Source: CAZQSL01 sp964595945 (GTDB taxonomy: Bacteria > UBP15 > UBA6099 > JAJRTR01). Taken from it: a DNA stretch of 19,843 nt. The translations under genes and the position numbers were made by a program. The notes below the pieces were generated by a model. That model was not told the DNA's origin and made no database searches. It worked only from the letters and a program-made list of their open reading frames with translations. The stretch's first letter is position 1, and the number at the start of each line of letters is the position of its first letter. Shown here piece after piece: positions 1 to 7,860 of the stretch. The DNA is taken from NCBI GenBank assembly GCA_964595945.1, contig CAZQSL010000064.1:1-19843 (forward strand). The letters run 5' to 3'.

Positions 1-26
1 GACCCCATTTTTTCAAAAAGGGGGTC
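1..26 (-). terminator. Terminator-like hairpin downstream of the GAF kinase
   Basis: The arms GACCCC (1-6) and GGGGTC (21-26) pair perfectly and enclose a T-run/A-run that can extend the stem. On the minus strand the hairpin lies about 75 bases beyond the stop codon of the triple-GAF kinase, so it could end that transcript. The T-tract, if any, falls outside the window, so factor-independent termination cannot be confirmed. It could also serve a convergent gene to the left. Confidence 0.4.
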
Positions 27-102
27 TCCATGCTCTTGTCGTGAACGCTTACTTTTCGAGTTACATTTCTGTGATTTCCGCAAAAACTGAGAGGGTGTAG
101 AG

Positions 103-2523
103 TCATACGTTTTCGTGGTTTGGGATGACGTTTTGTGGGAGCCAGATGAGGACGCTTGTGCCGTGGCCTTCCTTGCTGTCTATGAATACGCGGCCGCCGT
201 GGCTGGCCTCGACGATGCGAGAGCAGATGGGGAGGCCGAGGCCGGTGCCGGTTTCTTTTTTCGTGAAGAACGGGTCGAAGATGTGGGCGAGGTCGTCGGC
301 CGGGATGCCAACGCCTGAGTCGGCTACTTCGAAGCCTACGCCTCCATGACCGTCTTCGACTTTGGTGGATGTGATGCGGAGGGTGCCGCCGGTGCTTTCC
401 ATGGCTTCAATGGCGTTTTTGATGAGGTTGATGAAGAGTTGGCGCATTTGGACTTCGTCGACTTTGAGGCTGCGGACGGTCTGGTCGTATTGGGTTTCGA
501 GGCGTATGCCGTGGGTTTCGAGCGCTTCGTTGAAGAGCATGAGAACTTGTTCGATGAGGTCGACCATGTCGACTTCGTTGGAGTTGGTTTTAGTGGAGCC
601 GACAAATTCGAGGATTTGGTTGAGGATGGATTCGAGGGTTTCGACTTCTTTTGCGATGATGCGCGCGTAGTGAGCTTCCTGGGTATCGTCGTCGAGGAGG
701 CGCGCGAGGCGTTTGGCGAATCCGCCGATGGAGACTAGGGGGTTGCGGAGTTCGTGGGCGACGCCGGCGGAAAATTCGCCGAGGGTGGCGAGGGTGCGTG
801 TGCGGACGAGGAGGTCCTGGGCTTCGACGAGGCGTTTGTTGGATTGTTCGAGGCTTTTGTGTGCTTTGCTTGTTTCGATGGCGGCGGCTGCCTGGTTGGC
901 GAAGAGTTGGAGAAATCGTACCATGTCTTCGGTGATGGTGTCGTGGGTGACAAGGTTGTCGACGACAATGCAGCCGACGACGTTGTCTTTTGCGATGAGG
1001 GGGACTGAGACGAAGGTGGTGAATCCGACGTCGCCGAGTACGCGTTCTTCGCTGTCTTCGGGTGAAGTGTAGTTAGTGACGTTGAAGGTGGAGCGTTCGA
1101 GGATAGTGCGTGCGAGGATGCCTTTTGATTTGTGGATGGGGATGCGTGCGCGTTTGATGATTTTGTCGATCTGGAATCCCGCGGTCATGTTGAATTGGCC
1201 GTATTCGCGGACGATGTCGGCGAGGGTTTTGCCTTTGACGTCAATGGAGTTCCAGTGGCGGGCGGCGTCTTCGGCGTGGAGGGGGCCGACGGCCATCATG
1301 CCGCGAAGGTTTTTTTTGTGGTCGTCGGTGAGGAATAGTGCGGATCGGTTGAATCCGAGGCCTTCGCCCATGGTGACGCTGGTGAGGATGATGTAGAGGA
1401 CTTCTTCGATGTCGAGAGAGCTGCGCATGATGTTGGTGATTTCGAAGAGGAGGGACATTTCGCGGATTTTCATGTCTTTTTCGTTGTAGATGCTTTTGGC
1501 GTGTTCGTAGAGGCGTGCGTTTTCGATGGCCATGGCGATCTGGTTGCCGATCATGGTGACGAGGCTGACGTCTTCGTCTTCGAAAGCGGTGGTGTCGCCG
1601 TTTTGAGTGATTTTGTCGTAGATGCCGAGTGTGCCGATGACTTCGCCCTTGACGGTGAGGGGAATACAGATGACGGATTTGCATTTGCCGACGACTTCGC
1701 GGAATTCCCATACGTCGCCGGTGAGTTCCTTGAGGAAAACGGGGCCTTTCATGGAGACTGCTTTTCCGGATATGCCTTCGGTGAGAGTTATGTATTTGCG
1801 GGTGAGTTCTTCGTCGTTGATGCCGTAAGCGCCCTTGATGGTGAGGGTGGTGGTTTCGGTGTCGATGAGGCGGATGATGCATCCGCGGGCCGAAAGGTTT
1901 TCGACGCAGGTCTGGGCGACGATCTGGACGAGTTCGTCGAGGTCTATGGTGGAATTGAGTATCTGTCCGATCTGGTGCAGGGTGGCCATTTCTCGAAAAG
2001 AGCGAAGGACATCTTCGTAGAGTTGTGCGAGGCGAATGGCGCCGACGAGTTGGGTGGCGACGAAGGTGAGGAATTGTTTTTCCGATTGTGAGTAGTCGTA
2101 GGGGTCGATGGTGCGGACATTCATGACGCCGACGAGGTTGTCGCCTTCGAGCATGGGGACGCTGAGGATGGATTTGTATTTTTCGAATCCGTGGCCGGTG
2201 ATGACGTCGCTGGTGGCGGAGTCGGTGATGTCGCGGATGGCGAGTGGTTTTTTCTGGAGTGCGGTTTTGCCTGTGATGCCTTCGCCGAGTGTGATTTTGA
2301 TGTCGGTGATGTCGGTGACGGAGAGTCCTTTGGTGGCTTTGAGGCGCAGGAGACCGTCTTCGTAAAGGTAGATCGAGCATGCCTGGGCATTCATGATTTC
2401 GAGGACGAGTTCGATGATGTCGTGGAGTATTGATTCGATGCCTCGGGAGGATTGGATGGCGTGGCTGACCCGGGTCATGAGTTCCATGCCTGGCGGTAGT
2501 CCGTTGAGCTGGTTTTTTGTCAT
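103..2523 (-). CDS. Cytosolic sensor histidine kinase with three GAF domains
   Basis: An orphan two-component sensor kinase that would autophosphorylate on His and pass phosphate to a response regulator not encoded here. Visible in order: GAF 1 (about 20-170), GAF 2 (about 190-340) and GAF 3 (about 360-560), each ending in an amphipathic helix of the 'AIENARLYE' type. Then come a dimerisation/His domain with 'GVAHELRNP' (His590) and an HATPase domain with N-box 'NLIKNAIEAM', G1 'DSGVGIPADD' and F/G2 'IFDPFFTKKETGTGLGL'. There are no membrane segments or signal peptide, so it should sense a soluble ligand or redox signal in the cytoplasm. The start is ATG at 2523; a TTG one codon upstream (2526) is possible, because GGGAG lies 12-15 bases upstream. 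It is divergent from the hybrid kinase. The coding strand is strongly C-rich and G-poor. The ligand cannot be read from sequence. Confidence 0.93.
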   Translation of the reverse strand: MTKNQLNGLPPGMELMTRVSHAIQSSRGIESILHDIIELVLEIMNAQACSIYLYEDGLLRLKATKGLSVTDITDIKITLGEGITGKTALQKKPLAIRDITDSATSDVITGHGFEKYKSILSVPMLEGDNLVGVMNVRTIDPYDYSQSEKQFLTFVATQLVGAIRLAQLYEDVLRSFREMATLHQIGQILNSTIDLDELVQIVAQTCVENLSARGCIIRLIDTETTTLTIKGAYGINDEELTRKYITLTEGISGKAVSMKGPVFLKELTGDVWEFREVVGKCKSVICIPLTVKGEVIGTLGIYDKITQNGDTTAFEDEDVSLVTMIGNQIAMAIENARLYEHAKSIYNEKDMKIREMSLLFEITNIMRSSLDIEEVLYIILTSVTMGEGLGFNRSALFLTDDHKKNLRGMMAVGPLHAEDAARHWNSIDVKGKTLADIVREYGQFNMTAGFQIDKIIKRARIPIHKSKGILARTILERSTFNVTNYTSPEDSEERVLGDVGFTTFVSVPLIAKDNVVGCIVVDNLVTHDTITEDMVRFLQLFANQAAAAIETSKAHKSLEQSNKRLVEAQDLLVRTRTLATLGEFSAGVAHELRNPLVSIGGFAKRLARLLDDDTQEAHYARIIAKEVETLESILNQILEFVGSTKTNSNEVDMVDLIEQVLMLFNEALETHGIRLETQYDQTVRSLKVDEVQMRQLFINLIKNAIEAMESTGGTLRITSTKVEDGHGGVGFEVADSGVGIPADDLAHIFDPFFTKKETGTGLGLPICSRIVEASHGGRVFIDSKEGHGTSVLIWLPQNVIPNHENV

Positions 2524-2548
2524 CAAGACGTGTCGTTTCTCCCGGTGT

Positions 2549-2580
2549 CCCCTCGCAGCGTGTGATGGCTATGCGAGGGG
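2549..2580. promoter_or_regulatory. Perfect 9-bp inverted repeat in the leader of the GAF kinase
   Basis: CCCCTCGCA (2549-2557) and TGCGAGGGG (2572-2580) are exact reverse complements around a 14-base loop. The repeat lies 25 bases upstream of the GAF kinase ATG, within the 263-bp divergent region between two kinase genes. It could be an RNA hairpin in the 5' leader or an operator for a dimeric regulator. The sequence does not separate the two, and no T-run follows it that would make it a terminator. Confidence 0.4.
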
Positions 2581-2707
2581 TGTGTCTGGTTTGTCAGATT
2601 CTATCATTTACTCCAGTTTTCGTCGAGTAAAACATCGCTGTGGGGGGCGGGGGCGTGCGGTGGTGTAAATATTTGTGTGATGCGGAGGAAAGTTTGGTAT
2701 ATGTGAA

Positions 2708-2737
2708 TTGTGACTTTTGTATTATGATGTATATGAA
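2708..2737 (+). promoter_or_regulatory. Candidate promoter of the hybrid kinase
   Basis: TTGTGA (2708-2713) and TATGAA (2732-2737) are separated by 18 bases. This would start transcription near 2744, about 43 bases before the chosen ATG. Another -10-like hexamer, TATGAT (2723-2728), lies inside the spacer but lacks a good -35. A moderate match in an AT-rich stretch. Confidence 0.3.
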
Positions 2738-2786
2738 AATCTGAAAAACTCGAGTCAACGTCTTCGAGAGTTTGTGGCGGCGTAGT

Positions 2787-5219
2787 ATGAATAACATTTA
2801 TTGTGGATCATCTGGGGATTGCGGCCTGCGCGGTTTTCTCGACATCCTTCCTGATGTTGTGTGTGAGGTCAACCGCGACTTCAGGGTCATGTATGTCAAC
2901 AGGACTGGGCAGGCATTTTTCGGCCACGGATGCCGCGTGCCGGAAAAAGATGTTAGTGTCATCGATTATATCCATCCTGATGACCGAGTGATCGCCACGC
3001 AGCAACTTGAGGCTCTTTTCCGCGGCGAGTCGGCAGAGCCGTGCGAGTATCGTGTGGTGAACATGGATGGGGAGGTGAGAAATGCCCGCATCGTTTCCGC
3101 TCCAATGATGAAGGATGGAGAGGTGGTGGGCTGCCGGGCTGCCGTCATCGATGTCACTACTCTCAGGGAATATGAGGAGTCTTTGCGCGAAAATCTCGAG
3201 TGGTACAGGCTTCATGTCGAAAACTCTCCGGAAGCCATCGTCAGGCTCGACCATAATTTCAACTGCATTTATATCAACAAGGCCCTCTTCAACTGGCTTG
3301 GCGGTAAATATGACGATTATATCGGTCGAAACATCGAAGACTTTCTCCACTATGTCCATCCTGATGATCACGCCATGCTTTTCGACAGTTTCCGCAAGAT
3401 AACCGAGACAGGCAAAAGCTCCTCGATGCAATACCGCATCGTCCACGACCCCGGCAGAGTCGTGTGGACCAACCAGATAGCCCTGCCCTGGCGCACCCCG
3501 GACGGCACGATCGGAGGTATCGAAATCATTGCCCGTGATGTCACGGCGGCAGTCGAAGCCTCCGAAGCGCTCCGTCTCAGCGAAGAGCGTTACCGCGCCA
3601 TCGTCGAAGACCAGTCCGAACTCATCTGCCGCTTCCGACCGGACAGCACTCTCACTTTTGTCAACGGCGCCTATTGCCGCTTCTTCGAAAAATCCAAGGA
3701 TCAACTCATCGGCAGCCTCTTTGTCGATCTCATCCCCGAGGACGACCGGCAGTTTACCCTCAACTACATCACCGACGCCACTCGCGACCCCACTCTCCTG
3801 CGCCAGTGCTACGAACACCGCGTCACTCTCCCGGACGGCACCATGCGATGGATGTCGTGGACGGACCGCCCCATCTACAATTCCGCCGGCCAACTCGTCG
3901 AACTCCAGTCCGTAGGCCGCGATATCACCGAACTAAAAATCGCACAGGAAGAGCTCCTGCGCCAAAACGACACCCTCGAAGCCCTCATCAGCGCCGCCAC
4001 CCGCGAATATTCCGAAGCCAACCACCGCCTCGAAAAAGAAATCATCGAACGCCAAAAGGCCGAAGCCGAAAAAGAGGTCCTGCAGCACCAGTTCGTACAA
4101 TCCCAGAAAATGGAAGCTATCGGACTGCTCGCCGGCGGCATCGCTCACGAATTCAACAACATGCTCGCCGTCATCATGGGCAGCACTGACCTGCTTGCCA
4201 TCAAACGCCTCACCCCAAGCGCCCGCGAAGAAGTCCAGCGTATCGCCTACGCCTGCAAACGCGCCCGTGACCTCGTAAATCAACTCCTCACATTCGCACG
4301 CCAAAAACCCACAATCTCACGATCCACCGATATCCGCAAGGTCCTCGAAAGCTCAGCCGATCTCATCAAGGCCATGAGCCTGCACAAAATTGACATAAGA
4401 CTCCAACTCGCCCCCCAGCCCGTTATCGTCGAGGTCGACCCCTCCAAAATCGAACAGGCAGTACTCAACATCTGCACCAACTCCGTCGACGCCATGCCCA
4501 ATGGCGGCACACTCACAATATCATGCGACCAGACAACACTTGACAATCACTCCATGCCAGACCTCCACAACAAAACAGTATGCCGTATCACCATCACCGA
4601 CACCGGCACCGGCATGCCAGCCGAAGTCGTCGAACGCATCTTCGACCCGTTCTTCACCACCAAAGAAGTCAACAAGGGCACAGGCCTCGGCCTCTCCACC
4701 ACCTACAGCATCATCTCGGAACACCGCGGCGAAGTCACCGTTGACAGCCAGATCGGCAAAGGCACCGCCACCACCATATTTTTCCCGATCGGCACAGGCA
4801 AATACAGCCAGCAGTCCGAAACATTCAACCGCGAAGTCCGCCGCGGCACGGAAACCATACTCATCGTCGACGACGAGCCCGAAGTCATTCACGTCGCACG
4901 CAATCTCCTCGAATTCGCCGGCTACAAGCCCATCACTGCCACCACCGGCATCGAAGCCATCAGGCTCTTCAGGGAACACAAGGACGAAATCCGCCTCATC
5001 CTCCTCGATATGGTACTCCCCGAAATGGACGGACGCGAAATCTGTGACGAAATCAGAAAAATAGACCCCGATATCGGCATACTAATCGTCTCCGGCTACA
5101 GTATGGAAAAACACAAGAACGAAATGATCGAAAAAGGCGTCAAAGGGTTCCTCCGAAAACCCTACACACTCGCAGACATGACCACCATGGTACGCGACGC
5201 GCTCGACTGGCAACAATGA
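2787..5219 (+). CDS. Hybrid histidine kinase: three PAS domains, kinase core, C-terminal receiver
   Basis: A hybrid two-component kinase with three PAS sensor domains (about 17-130, 140-262 and 270-390), a coiled coil (about 395-445), a His domain with 'GGIAHEFNN' (His454) and an HATPase domain. The ATPase has Asn561 in 'VLNICTNSVDAM', G1 'DTGTGMPAE' (Asp605) and 'IFDPFFTTKEVNKGTGLGL'. The receiver domain (about 690-808) has the acidic pair 'VDDE', phospho-acceptor Asp741 in 'LLDMVLPEMDG' and Lys791 in 'LRKPY'. There is no transmembrane segment, so it is cytosolic. Phosphate would move from His454 to Asp741, then probably to an unlinked partner. A TTG at 2772 would add five residues; ATG 2787 is preferred, with GGCGG about 6 bases upstream. 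Composition changes along the gene from G-rich (start to about 3400) to strongly C-rich (about 3450 to the end). Confidence 0.94.
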   Translation: MNNIYCGSSGDCGLRGFLDILPDVVCEVNRDFRVMYVNRTGQAFFGHGCRVPEKDVSVIDYIHPDDRVIATQQLEALFRGESAEPCEYRVVNMDGEVRNARIVSAPMMKDGEVVGCRAAVIDVTTLREYEESLRENLEWYRLHVENSPEAIVRLDHNFNCIYINKALFNWLGGKYDDYIGRNIEDFLHYVHPDDHAMLFDSFRKITETGKSSSMQYRIVHDPGRVVWTNQIALPWRTPDGTIGGIEIIARDVTAAVEASEALRLSEERYRAIVEDQSELICRFRPDSTLTFVNGAYCRFFEKSKDQLIGSLFVDLIPEDDRQFTLNYITDATRDPTLLRQCYEHRVTLPDGTMRWMSWTDRPIYNSAGQLVELQSVGRDITELKIAQEELLRQNDTLEALISAATREYSEANHRLEKEIIERQKAEAEKEVLQHQFVQSQKMEAIGLLAGGIAHEFNNMLAVIMGSTDLLAIKRLTPSAREEVQRIAYACKRARDLVNQLLTFARQKPTISRSTDIRKVLESSADLIKAMSLHKIDIRLQLAPQPVIVEVDPSKIEQAVLNICTNSVDAMPNGGTLTISCDQTTLDNHSMPDLHNKTVCRITITDTGTGMPAEVVERIFDPFFTTKEVNKGTGLGLSTTYSIISEHRGEVTVDSQIGKGTATTIFFPIGTGKYSQQSETFNREVRRGTETILIVDDEPEVIHVARNLLEFAGYKPITATTGIEAIRLFREHKDEIRLILLDMVLPEMDGREICDEIRKIDPDIGILIVSGYSMEKHKNEMIEKGVKGFLRKPYTLADMTTMVRDALDWQQ

Positions 5220-5257
5220 ATAACGCACGCACGGGAAATAAGCCGCCATCCCCCCCC

Positions 5258-5287
5258 TTGCCTCAAGATGGCTTCCTGTGATATATT
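5258..5287 (+). promoter_or_regulatory. Candidate promoter of the HD-GYP gene
   Basis: TTGCCT (5258-5263) and TATATT (5282-5287) are spaced by 18 bases, with a predicted transcript start near 5294. This lies downstream of an in-frame ATG at 5268 but upstream of the ATG at 5340, so it supports the later start. It also suggests the HD-GYP gene can be expressed separately from the hybrid kinase 120 bases upstream. Confidence 0.4.
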
Positions 5288-5339
5288 CTCATACCAAATA
5301 TATGCCGTCAGGAGCAAAGCCGGACAACAACTGCAAATA

Positions 5340-6473
5340 ATGGCCGTATCAAGAATAAACATCAGAGAAGCCCGCCCGGGGATGACACTCGCAAAACCTG
5401 TCGTTGTCCTCAATGCCGGTGGCAAGGAACTCATCCCCAAGGGATGCCAACTCGAAAAATGGCACATCCGCAGGCTTGACCAATGGGAAATCGAACACAT
5501 CGACATCGAGACCTTCGATGACTATGAGCCGAATAAGGAAGAAGTCTTCAGCGGCGCCATCAGACTCCTCGCAAAACAGACCTACGAAGACGCCATCTCA
5601 TCACTTACAAAAATCTCACGCTCACTCATCACCGAAGGAAGCGGCGACTCCGAACAAATCACTCAATCCATCTCGCGACTCCTCGAAGTCATATCCCTCG
5701 AAGAGGGGCTCCTCTCACTCCTTTCCAAAATCAAGGAGGCCGACGAATACATCTATCAGCACAATGTCGATGTCTGCGTCAAGGCGCTCATAGTCGCAAA
5801 ATCCATGGACATATCCCTCGAAGACCAGTATACCCTCGGTACTGCCTGCCTCCTGCACGATATCGGCCTTACCAGATATCAGAAAGACAAATGGGACAAT
5901 TCTCTCATCACCCGCTCTCCCGACAACATCATACGCCACCCCCTCGCAAGTGCCGAAATCGCTTCAGGCGTCAAAGGCATCACAAGCGAAACTCTCGAAA
6001 TCATCTCACAGCACCACGAATATATCGACGGATCAGGTTATCCAAACGGTATCAGAAACAGGGAAATCCACCGTCTTGCCCGGCTCCTTGCCGTCGCCGA
6101 CGCGCACACTACTCTCATCTCCCCCTACGATACGGCAAACCGGGTCGATCCCCACAAGGCCACAACGATTGTCATCGACCCGCGCTACAACCGTTTCGAT
6201 CCGGCAGTCATCCGCGCTTTTGTCAGCCGTCTCGCCATTTTCCCCGCCGGGACTTTCGTTATGCTCAACAACTCTCTCCGCGCCGTTGTTATCGCTACCA
6301 ACAAGGAATTTCCCCTTCGCCCAAAACTCCTCATCCTCTACGATGCCAAGGGCGATCCTGTCACTCCCTATCAGGTCGATCTCGTCGAATCCGATTACAT
6401 CGAGCTTTTTATCGAAGAAGAACTCGCTTCCAATTCCATCATGAAATCAATAGAGCACATCGTCAAAGCCTGA
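5340..6473 (+). CDS. HD-GYP domain protein, putative cyclic-di-GMP phosphodiesterase
   Basis: HD-GYP proteins hydrolyse cyclic-di-GMP through a di- or tri-metal site. The N-terminal part (about 1-60), with 'REARPGMTLAKPV', resembles the short domain that precedes many HD-GYP modules. A mostly helical linker follows, then the HD-GYP domain with His141, His173-Asp174 ('LLHDIG'), 'HP.ASAE', His225-His226-Glu227 and 'DGSGYP' (230-235), then 'VADA'. Two departures from consensus are visible. The Lys of HDIGK is Leu177, and the usual 'DALTSDRPYR' stretch reads 'HTTLISPYD'. The metal ligands nevertheless appear present. ATG 5340 is chosen over ATG 5268 because the family motif begins right after it and a promoter lies between the two. 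No clear Shine-Dalgarno. Follows the hybrid kinase, a plausible functional link. Confidence 0.88.
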   Translation: MAVSRINIREARPGMTLAKPVVVLNAGGKELIPKGCQLEKWHIRRLDQWEIEHIDIETFDDYEPNKEEVFSGAIRLLAKQTYEDAISSLTKISRSLITEGSGDSEQITQSISRLLEVISLEEGLLSLLSKIKEADEYIYQHNVDVCVKALIVAKSMDISLEDQYTLGTACLLHDIGLTRYQKDKWDNSLITRSPDNIIRHPLASAEIASGVKGITSETLEIISQHHEYIDGSGYPNGIRNREIHRLARLLAVADAHTTLISPYDTANRVDPHKATTIVIDPRYNRFDPAVIRAFVSRLAIFPAGTFVMLNNSLRAVVIATNKEFPLRPKLLILYDAKGDPVTPYQVDLVESDYIELFIEEELASNSIMKSIEHIVKA

Positions 6474-6575
6474 CACCCTCCCTGTACGTTTCACACTTGT
6501 TTCTGAAATCTCATAGCACTATCACTCATCCGGGTTTTACGGGCAACCAGGATATCGCATACATGCGACATGGTA

Positions 6576-7517
6576 TTATCTACAAACCGGGACGAATTCT
6601 TCCCATCCGAAATAATTAGTGTATTGAGTGTAAACGCCGGGGCATACAGTGTCGAATCCGCACTGTTTGCATTCGGGGCGCTTGGTGCGTGTGCAGACAG
6701 GGATATTGTGTTCGTTGATTTCTTCGAATTCCTTGCCGCCGACAATATGTTCACGGCCTGCAAGAGTCGGCAGGTCAGCGGGCATGATGCAGTATGGCAT
6801 ATCCATGACGATGAGGTTGGGCGGTGGGGCGCCTTCTTCCTCGGTGAAGCGCTGTTTTGCGGACCTGATTGCAGTGGCGACATCGGTGATGCGCACGAGT
6901 GCCTTGCGAGGAAATTTCAGTGCCGCTCCAATGGGGATCGTGGGATTGAGGATCATTTGTCCGTCGTGGATGAAGCGGCGGAAAAATGTGATCATGTCAT
7001 ACAGGTGTGCGACATTCATACTTGTGATGGTCGAGGAGGTGTTCAGGGTAAAAATGTGTTTGCCACGAAATGAAAGTATGTTGAGCATACCGGCGACGGC
7101 CTGAGCGAAGCTGCCTTTTGCCCGTGTGTGGGAGTCGTGCAAGACAGACGTATGACCATGTATGGAGACGGAAATGCGGTTGAGCCCGGCAGCGAAAAGC
7201 TTTTCGCAGAGGTCCAAATAGGCCAGCATGCGGCCATTGGTGATGAGCCCGATTTCGGTGTATCCCATCTCACGGGCGATAGCGACAAAGCGAGGCAGGC
7301 CGGGGTGCAGCGTGGGTTCGCCGGTAGTGAAAAGCATTTTGTTGGTGGTTGGCAGATAGCGGGCGAGCTGCCCAATTACGTCTTCGTCGTTCACTGCTTT
7401 TTTGCCGGGTTCGTAGACGAAGGGTTCGCCAGGCCGGAAGTGGTCAAGACAAAACAGGCAATTGTTGTTGCAATTGACATGGACGAAAACATGCAGTCTG
7501 TGTTCGACTTCTTTCAT
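6576..7517 (-). CDS. Radical SAM protein with Cys-rich C-terminal segment
   Basis: A 313-residue radical S-adenosylmethionine enzyme. The cluster-binding CxxxCxxC is Cys16-Cys20-Cys23 ('CNNNCLFC'), followed by the SAM-contacting 'TTGEPTLHP' and a TIM-barrel-like region with 'LITNGRML' and 'SISIHG'-type strands ('SVSIHGHT'). The C-terminus holds several cysteines ('PYC', then C-x8-C-x2-C-x5-C in the 'CKQCGFDTVCPG' area). This suggests a SPASM/Twitch-like auxiliary iron-sulfur cluster, incomplete relative to the full SPASM pattern. Such enzymes often modify peptides or proteins, but the substrate here is unknown. The gene sits 36 bases downstream of the FmdB-like gene on the same strand and is probably co-transcribed with it. 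It is convergent with the HD-GYP gene, and I see no clear terminator in the 102-base gap. Confidence 0.9.
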   Translation of the reverse strand: MKEVEHRLHVFVHVNCNNNCLFCLDHFRPGEPFVYEPGKKAVNDEDVIGQLARYLPTTNKMLFTTGEPTLHPGLPRFVAIAREMGYTEIGLITNGRMLAYLDLCEKLFAAGLNRISVSIHGHTSVLHDSHTRAKGSFAQAVAGMLNILSFRGKHIFTLNTSSTITSMNVAHLYDMITFFRRFIHDGQMILNPTIPIGAALKFPRKALVRITDVATAIRSAKQRFTEEEGAPPPNLIVMDMPYCIMPADLPTLAGREHIVGGKEFEEINEHNIPVCTRTKRPECKQCGFDTVCPGVYTQYTNYFGWEEFVPVCR

Positions 7518-7553
7518 TGGGCCTGCCTGATGGAAATTGCAAAAAAACAGAAA

Positions 7554-7790
7554 TCAGTGTCCACAAGTACTGCACGAACCCCCGGAGCATGAACTACAGG
7601 AATTCCCGCCACCGGCTCCTGAGGATTTGCATGCTTTTGCCTTTTGCGGGATATAAACGCCATCGAAAATCTGCCGTACTTTTTTGCCGTTGCATTCGGG
7701 GCATTTCACCCATTCGCGGTCGTCGGACATCGATGCCTGTATCTCGAATTTTATATTGCATCTGTCGCAGCAATAGTCGTAGTATGCCAT
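7554..7790 (-). CDS. FmdB-family zinc-ribbon protein
   Basis: A 78-residue protein matching the FmdB-type putative regulatory family (the CxxC_CxxC_SSSS type). It has an N-terminal zinc ribbon with Cys8-x2-Cys11 and Cys30-x2-Cys33, the typical opening 'MAYYDYCCDRC' and 'ECNGKKVRQIF', and a Gly/Ser/Cys-rich tail ending 'SCSSCSGGSCSTCGH'. The family's role is poorly known; the name comes from a formamide/acetamide operon regulator. The tail here adds further cysteines that could bind metal or an iron-sulfur cluster. GGGTGA lies 7 bases before the ATG. First gene of a likely two-gene operon with the radical SAM enzyme, divergent from comEC. Confidence 0.9.
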   Translation of the reverse strand: MAYYDYCCDRCNIKFEIQASMSDDREWVKCPECNGKKVRQIFDGVYIPQKAKACKSSGAGGGNSCSSCSGGSCSTCGH

Positions 7791-7808
7791 GTCGTTTCAC
7801 CCTTTGAG

Positions 7809-7837
7809 TTGCGTTACTGCTAACCATGAAATAGTAT
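7809..7837 (+). promoter_or_regulatory. Possible comEC promoter (leaderless arrangement)
   Basis: TTGCGT (7809-7814) and TAGTAT (7832-7837) are spaced by 17 bases; an alternative -10 is TATAAC (7835-7840). Transcription from either would begin at or within a few bases of the comEC ATG at 7844. No Shine-Dalgarno is seen before that ATG. The -10 overlaps the -10 of the opposing promoter. Confidence 0.3.
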
Positions 7838-7860
7838 AACCCTATGGACAACAGAATCAA
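7833..7860 (-). promoter_or_regulatory. Candidate promoter of the FmdB/radical SAM pair
   Basis: On the minus strand TTGATT (7860-7855) is followed after 16 bases by TATACT (7838-7833). The start would be near 7826, giving a leader of about 36 bases with GGGTGA before the ATG. The -35 lies inside the first codons of comEC, so the two divergent promoters would overlap face to face. Confidence 0.4.

Noticed and set aside
1241..2380. A 379-codon minus-strand frame rich in Arg, His and Pro
   Set aside because: It lies inside the triple-GAF kinase in another frame and is a product of the C-rich codon bias of that gene.
2808..3893. A 361-codon minus-strand frame antisense to the hybrid kinase
   Set aside because: The sense strand encodes clear PAS domains. 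The antisense frame has no recognisable domain and stays open because of codon bias.
6474..6575. A bidirectional terminator between the HD-GYP and radical SAM genes
   Set aside because: The convergent arrangement predicts one, but only very short stems such as CGCAT/ATGCG were found.
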